Shown: positions 58,923 through 64,000 of the stretch, piece by piece
How the letters are laid out: each line of letters opens with the position of its first letter
Numbering within the stretch: the stretch's first letter is position 1
DNA from: Callipepla californica brunnescens
Taxonomy: Eukaryota > Chordata > Aves > Galliformes > Odontophoridae
Assembly: GCA_023055505.1 (NCBI GenBank)
Contig: JALIRH010000003.1
Coordinates: forward strand, 32,180,842 to 32,244,841
Length of the DNA: 64,000 nucleotides
Direction of reading: 5' to 3'
Made by a program: the position numbers and the translations under genes
The notes under the pieces: generated by a model
The model's input: the letters and a program-made list of their open reading frames with translations, nothing else
Database searches by the model: none
Told to the model about the DNA's origin: nothing

Positions 58923-60420
58923 AAGATGCTGTTCAGTTTTATTTTTATTAATCAGAATCGGCCTAACCTAGACAAGAATTTGTAACTGCCACACAAAGTC
59001 ATTTTGCAGAGCACCACAGTGATCCAGGTCTGTCAATACAGCAGTAATAGTTTTCACTTCTTAGCTGACTCTTTGACACCATCACAATGATCAAAAATAT
59101 AGAAATAGACTCAAAACTGCCTGTATGGTAGCAGCAACGTATTGATAGGCAAAGAACAAACAGGAATGTCTTGCAGAGATCTGGATTAGGCTGCAATAAC
59201 CATTAATCAGGCAACAGCTAGCTGTGGGGGTAGGTACTTGGTGTCTAGCTAACAAACAGCTATTTTTAACAGGTGGTAAGAAAGGATGCTGAGAATGTGG
59301 ATGGAAGAGGTTAGGGGTTCCAGGAAGTCCTGCTGAGACCTGTGGCAGCAAGTATGCGTTTCAATCACTCGGCTGGCAGAGAGTTAAGCTGCTGGGGGTA
59401 TTACAGGGCAGATTGGCTGTGTGCTATTTATCATCATTTCGTTGTTGTCAGTGGATAGACAATACGCAGGCTTATTGCTTAACAAAAATACTCTTACATG
59501 TCTGGGGGCTCTTCTGTTCTTATGTACTGAAAGAGCTAAGCACTCTGAGAAGGCAGGGACTGGTGATCTCACCTGTCTCGCTCAGCCTCTGCCTCAGCTT
59601 CGCACCGTACGGTGGGAGTACTTCCACCCCCTTGTTCCTCCAGGGTACTGTGGAGAGACTTTGTGAAGCAATCAGACGTGAGCACCACAGCGAAGTCCAT
59701 CAGGGAGTAGCTCTGCACTGAAAGCAGAATTTGTGAGTAAATCAGGCCTGGGGCTACACAATGAATAAAGACACCAAAACAGTATTGAAAAACTGCTCAT
59801 TAACTGAGCGCTGCCTATACCATGCCTTGTGGGAATTCCTGCAATGTAAGTGTGTAATAGTAGTGCATACAAATTAGAGCGGCAAATGGAAGATGCATAA
59901 GCAAATCTGGCTCTGACGTTTCTTAAATGACTGCTTAACTTAGCTACTTTCACCATCTTTTAATATATTTTTGTGTTTAGGTACTGTTCAATATCCATAA
60001 ACGTGTTCAGTCTTGTTGCAAACATTTTTCTTAAGCTGGTATAAGCAGAACTCTTGTTTCACAGCCTTCTGATTGCTGTCAAAGAGGTATTTTTATAGCT
60101 ACTCTCTATAGTGCTTTTCCAGAATTTGAAGGAAACATATATGCAGGAATATATACAGTCTGAGAGAGTAGGAGAGACCTCCAAGAGGATACTACCTATG
60201 ACATTTCTTACATTCTCACCATTTCTGTTTAGGTATTGTTTTAATAAGAATTTTAACATCTCAAGTTGTTACTTGATCTTTTGAGAGTACACATCACAGA
60301 TTTTTATGCTACGCCTCATGCATTTTCAGTAAAATGCTGTTCAGAACAGGGGCAGTGGTCTGTGTTCTGTCCTGTCTGTATACTTACCTGAAAATTAATG
60401 TCCTAGATTACAATAACTGG

Positions 60421-60535
60421 AAAAAAAAATCCTCAGAAATAAAATTAAACAATAACAACCAAAGAAATATTAATAACAACAACAAAACTAACCTGGAAAT
60501 AAAAAGAAAAAAAAAAAAAAAACCACAAAAAACCC
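60421..60535. repeat. A-rich low-complexity tract
   Basis: About 115 bases dominated by A, with AAC/AAT short repeats and a run of about 15 A near 60508. It gives rise to a spurious lysine/asparagine-rich frame. Confidence 0.85.
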
Positions 60536-63500
60536 ATCAGCCAGCCAGGAACAATGAAATAATGCATCTCTCAGCCACGTGAAAGCTCTTGTACTTCTGC
60601 AGAGAGGAAGGAAAGCAGAATTCATTACCAGAGGCTCACTGTACCAGGACTCGGGGCAGTTTGCAGTCACATCACTGATGAAGGGAGAAAAGGGGAAATA
60701 GTGGCACAATTGGTTGCACATCAGTAATGAAGAGTAATGTTTCAGATTGGAAAATGCAACTCAAGATGGGAGCACACAGCAACTCCAACTGATACACCCC
60801 CTAAGGTTGCCACAAAGTTTTAATTATTTTTGTTTGTTCTTTTTGGTTTTTTTTCTTATGACTTATTTAGCCAAACAGCATATCTGACTTCCATTGTTTC
60901 CTAAACTGAGAAGTCTGGAACTGAACTGCACGGCTGAAGCACATCTCAGAAGTTACAGGCGATACCTTACTGAATGCAGGCCATGGAAGCAGAAGTGCTT
61001 GCTGTCTGACACACAGTGATTCCAAGTGCTCTTCGGAGGTCGTTCTAGTTGAGGCCTGATATTTTTTCCTGTGTCAGCCGGCTGTTTGACAGTAGGTGGC
61101 AGTCATAGACGATCCTGCACAATTCCTGTTTCATGAAAGACATTTAGGAAGGAAAAAAAAGCCTGTTTTGGGGTAAAGTTGCTCCTTTTGTGCTTCCGCA
61201 AATGTGAGTGGTGAAGATCTCCTTCATAACCCCGTACATACATCTTCCTCTGACAGGCTGAAAAGTTCTTCCCATAACAGTTCTGGTATTTTTAGATGTA
61301 CTTAATTTAATCACGCCATAATGCTGAATTAAATTAGATGCAAATACACAATGTATACTTCAAAAACCGTTCTCCCCAAAGATTAAATATGCAGATGCCT
61401 TTAACACTTCGTATAGCACTTTGATAATTTTGCTTGCTGTTTTTCTCACTTTGTAGTACTATTTAAAGCAGTGTAATGACATAAACTCATTATTATTACT
61501 TTCAATATTAGAAATCTCTACATCATCAGATTCACCCCTTCCCCCACAACTCCTCTAGCCTCTTTGAAGAAACAAATCCAGCTCCTGATGAAACTCCAAA
61601 AATGAGCCATGACCATGGCATTTTCTAGGACAATATGGATACAGATTTTTATCTCTGTGCAACAGAGATAGGAAAACCGATACATCAGGTCTTTCCAAAG
61701 TCCATTTTTTGTTACTCCTTTCACAAAAGAAATTCAACTAGATAAACAATTGCTGCATTAATGTTCCTAACTGTTCTTTCCTTCTGCTAGAGTTAATGGT
61801 ATTGTTGTAAGTCACTGCAATAAAACGTCACTGTCCCATTATTCCCTGACAGGTTTTTTTGTTACAGTGTCCCTCAGAACCTGCTGGTAAAACAGCTCCT
61901 GCATTTACCTTTGTGTCACTGGCAGCAAAGTCTGTATTTATTTTAATGTCCAGTGTGACACAGAATGGCTTAAATTAAATTTACCTCCATTTGTTCATCT
62001 CCTTTCTCCACAGTGCTGTGGAGCTGAGCTTAAAAATCCTACCTACTATCAGTAGCCCAGCAGCCCACTGCTAATTTAATGCATGCTGTAGGAAACAAAG
62101 AGTAGCTTCATATACAATAGAGTAGGAAATAATTTCAATACTGAGATGATTACATTTTAAGTTCAATATAAAACAAGGAGATAAATCTAAGGAGGGCGAA
62201 CCAGGCAGCCCCACAGATGATACTGATACATTATAATTTACTGTTAAACTACCATTGGGAAGCCTTACCAGAGCACAGACACAGGGAAGAAAAAGTGTGA
62301 AGAGGCTAACAATGTCAAAATGTTCTTGAATCTATCTTCTTATCCAAGTTTCTCATTCCATGAGATGGCAGCTGCAACTCACACGGTTAGCAGCAAACAT
62401 GCATTATTCTCCGGGCCTGAAATACACAGTAACGAGACCACTGGCAAACGAAATCTAACTCTGAGAGTTAGAAATAATTACAAACTGCTCATCTTCCAGG
62501 TTTCTTTTTTATCATTTCTCCTCCCAGCAGTCTGACAGTAGTATATATTCATTCAAGAAACAAATAAGCAAAGAAGACCTAATGACACTAGGGAAGGCTG
62601 TCCTGCTCTCCAAGAAAGCGTTACGCATATACAGTTTAACTGTTAACAGGTACATCATAGACATCTGCTATGCAGTTTACAGTACTCAGTGTGTTTCATT
62701 CCTTAACACCAGAAGCATGGAGCCACCTTAATAGGTACTTTTTTTCTTTTTAACTCGTGAACTGAGACCACAAACATAGGAAGCCAGCTATCAAACTCAG
62801 AAGAAATTCAGTATGTTCACTACCACTTTCTTCTTTTTGCAGAAGATCTTACATCCAAACCAATCAGCCTCCTTTTCTGTGCAACACTGAATTTTTGCAG
62901 ATACAGCTCTTAAAATGAGTGATGTTCAAAGCTATCGCAAAATATTCAATCTCAAGACCTCAGATGTTAATTGGAAGAAGAAAGCAAGCTATTTGCACCA
63001 CTATAACAAGCTGTGGCAATTTTGTTGTGCCAGACGGGAGTGTTAATGATGAGCCACAAATGCAAGTTTTTACAAAGCCTCTGAGAATTAAGCAGTATGT
63101 CCTATATTCCTCTCCCTTGCTGTTCCAGTGAAAAGCATACATGCGGAAGAACAAATGGAAATGTTGTCATGGTGATCAGAGCACTTACCGAATCGTTTAC
63201 CGTGTAGGAAGGATTCCCTAAAGAACCTTATTAAGCATTTTGTTGCTTCTTTTTAACAAACGTTTGCAGAAAGCCATTTTTATTTCACTGCTGATGAAAC
63301 AGCGACTCAGTAAAGCCAAAGCCTGTTTCTCTACCCTCCAAAATAAAGCTGAGCATGACAAGCATCAAGAAATATTCTTGTTACAAGTTAGGAATGGGAA
63401 CCAAGACAGAACCTAAATAAAAAGACCTGCTCGGGACGTCTGAATGTTTTTCAGAATCACTGTGAAACAGCTCTGTGCTAACTAGACTCCTGATGTCCTC

Positions 63501-63991
63501 AGCTGGCAAACTGATAAACAAACCTTTAAATGAAAGGCATCACAGAACTCTATTGGTTACAAGGAGTACGATTGTTTACAATACTACTACTATAATATGC
63601 TGAAATGTAATTTTTCAAGAGTATTTTGTCAACAACCATGTGGGTTCAGTGTTTGTCCCGGTGAAGGAGCTAGCCTGCAGCAGAGCCCCAATCCAAACCC
63701 ACCTGCGTGCACTCTGGTAGATGAGTGCAGGTGGCTGCATCACATTATTCAAGTTAGTGGCAAAGAAAGCTAAACCTGACCAATGAAGATATCTTGTATT
63801 TCTCCTGCACAAAACATTACCACAGACCTTGACAGAAAATGCTAAAAATACACTGAGAGGCAAGAATTGCACTTCGGGGCTAAATGTAAACTTCATTCAA
63901 CACAGTGCCAAATTTTTAGCATCTACATTGAATGTGTAAGTATATCACAAGACTCTTAGTTCCTCAGCTTGTCTTCATTTTGCAGGTACTT

Positions 63992-64000
63992 ACCGCACAG
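63992..64000 (-). other. Candidate splice donor of an unassigned minus-strand exon at window edge
   Basis: Read on the minus strand, the last bases are CTGTGCG|GTAAGTACC, an excellent donor for an exon extending right of the window. On the plus strand the same spot is preceded by a pyrimidine-rich TTCATTTTGCAG acceptor-like sequence (ending 63985). Neither can be assigned to a gene from this window. Confidence 0.3.

Larger units (their letters stand above)
56290..63985. other. Region upstream of B3GALNT2, no coding gene recognised
   Basis: In human the next gene is GNG4. I searched the minus strand for its conserved C-terminal exon and did not find it. Contents seen: an exon-like block at 57146-57245, a 22-base tandem duplication, an A-rich tract, and otherwise unique AT-rich sequence with short unconvincing frames. 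Confidence 0.6.

Noticed and set aside
59413..59956. Overlapping frames of 81-102 codons on both strands
   Set aside because: There is no recognisable domain, no paired splice signals, and the frames compete on both strands.
56100..64000. GNG4 coding exon expected from human synteny
   Set aside because: No minus-strand sequence matching the conserved G-gamma C-terminus with its CaaX end was found. It is probably further right.

Overview
The window is nuclear DNA from a bird, most likely a galliform such as chicken. Three multi-exon vertebrate genes can be read with GT-AG (once GC-AG) splice junctions, and their proteins are very close to the known mammalian orthologues. The only recognisable interspersed repeats are CR1 LINEs, the dominant avian retrotransposon. 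The order GGPS1(+), TBCE(+), B3GALNT2(-) matches human 1q42.3. No prokaryotic, viral or plasmid gene was seen.

Layout. 1-8641: 3' part of GGPS1 (geranylgeranyl diphosphate synthase). Its first coding exon lies left of the window. 8642-13740: intergenic, with one CR1 fragment. About 13740-14760: CpG-rich TBCE promoter. 14618-33867: complete TBCE (tubulin folding cofactor E), 16 coding exons, 529 codons. 33868-35099: short convergent interval with a polyadenylation signal for each gene. 35100-55492: complete B3GALNT2 on the minus strand, 12 coding exons, 494 codons. About 54880-56080: B3GALNT2 CpG island and promoter. 56100-64000: no coding gene recognised. A strong minus-strand splice donor sits at the extreme right edge.

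The genes do not form a pathway. GGPS1 makes C20 isoprenoid diphosphate for protein prenylation. TBCE acts on alpha-tubulin in the tubulin folding route. B3GALNT2 is an ER/Golgi glycosyltransferase that builds the core M3 glycan of alpha-dystroglycan. They are housekeeping neighbours kept together since the bird-mammal ancestor.

I found no undescribed biological system. The most useful leads are an in-frame read-through of B3GALNT2 exon 11 ending in an AATAAA (a possible short isoform), a GC-AG intron and a weak donor in TBCE, a CR1 ending only about 36 bases before TBCE exon 2, and unassigned splice-like signals right of B3GALNT2. Exon calls come from reading the sequence against remembered orthologues, and no alignment was run.
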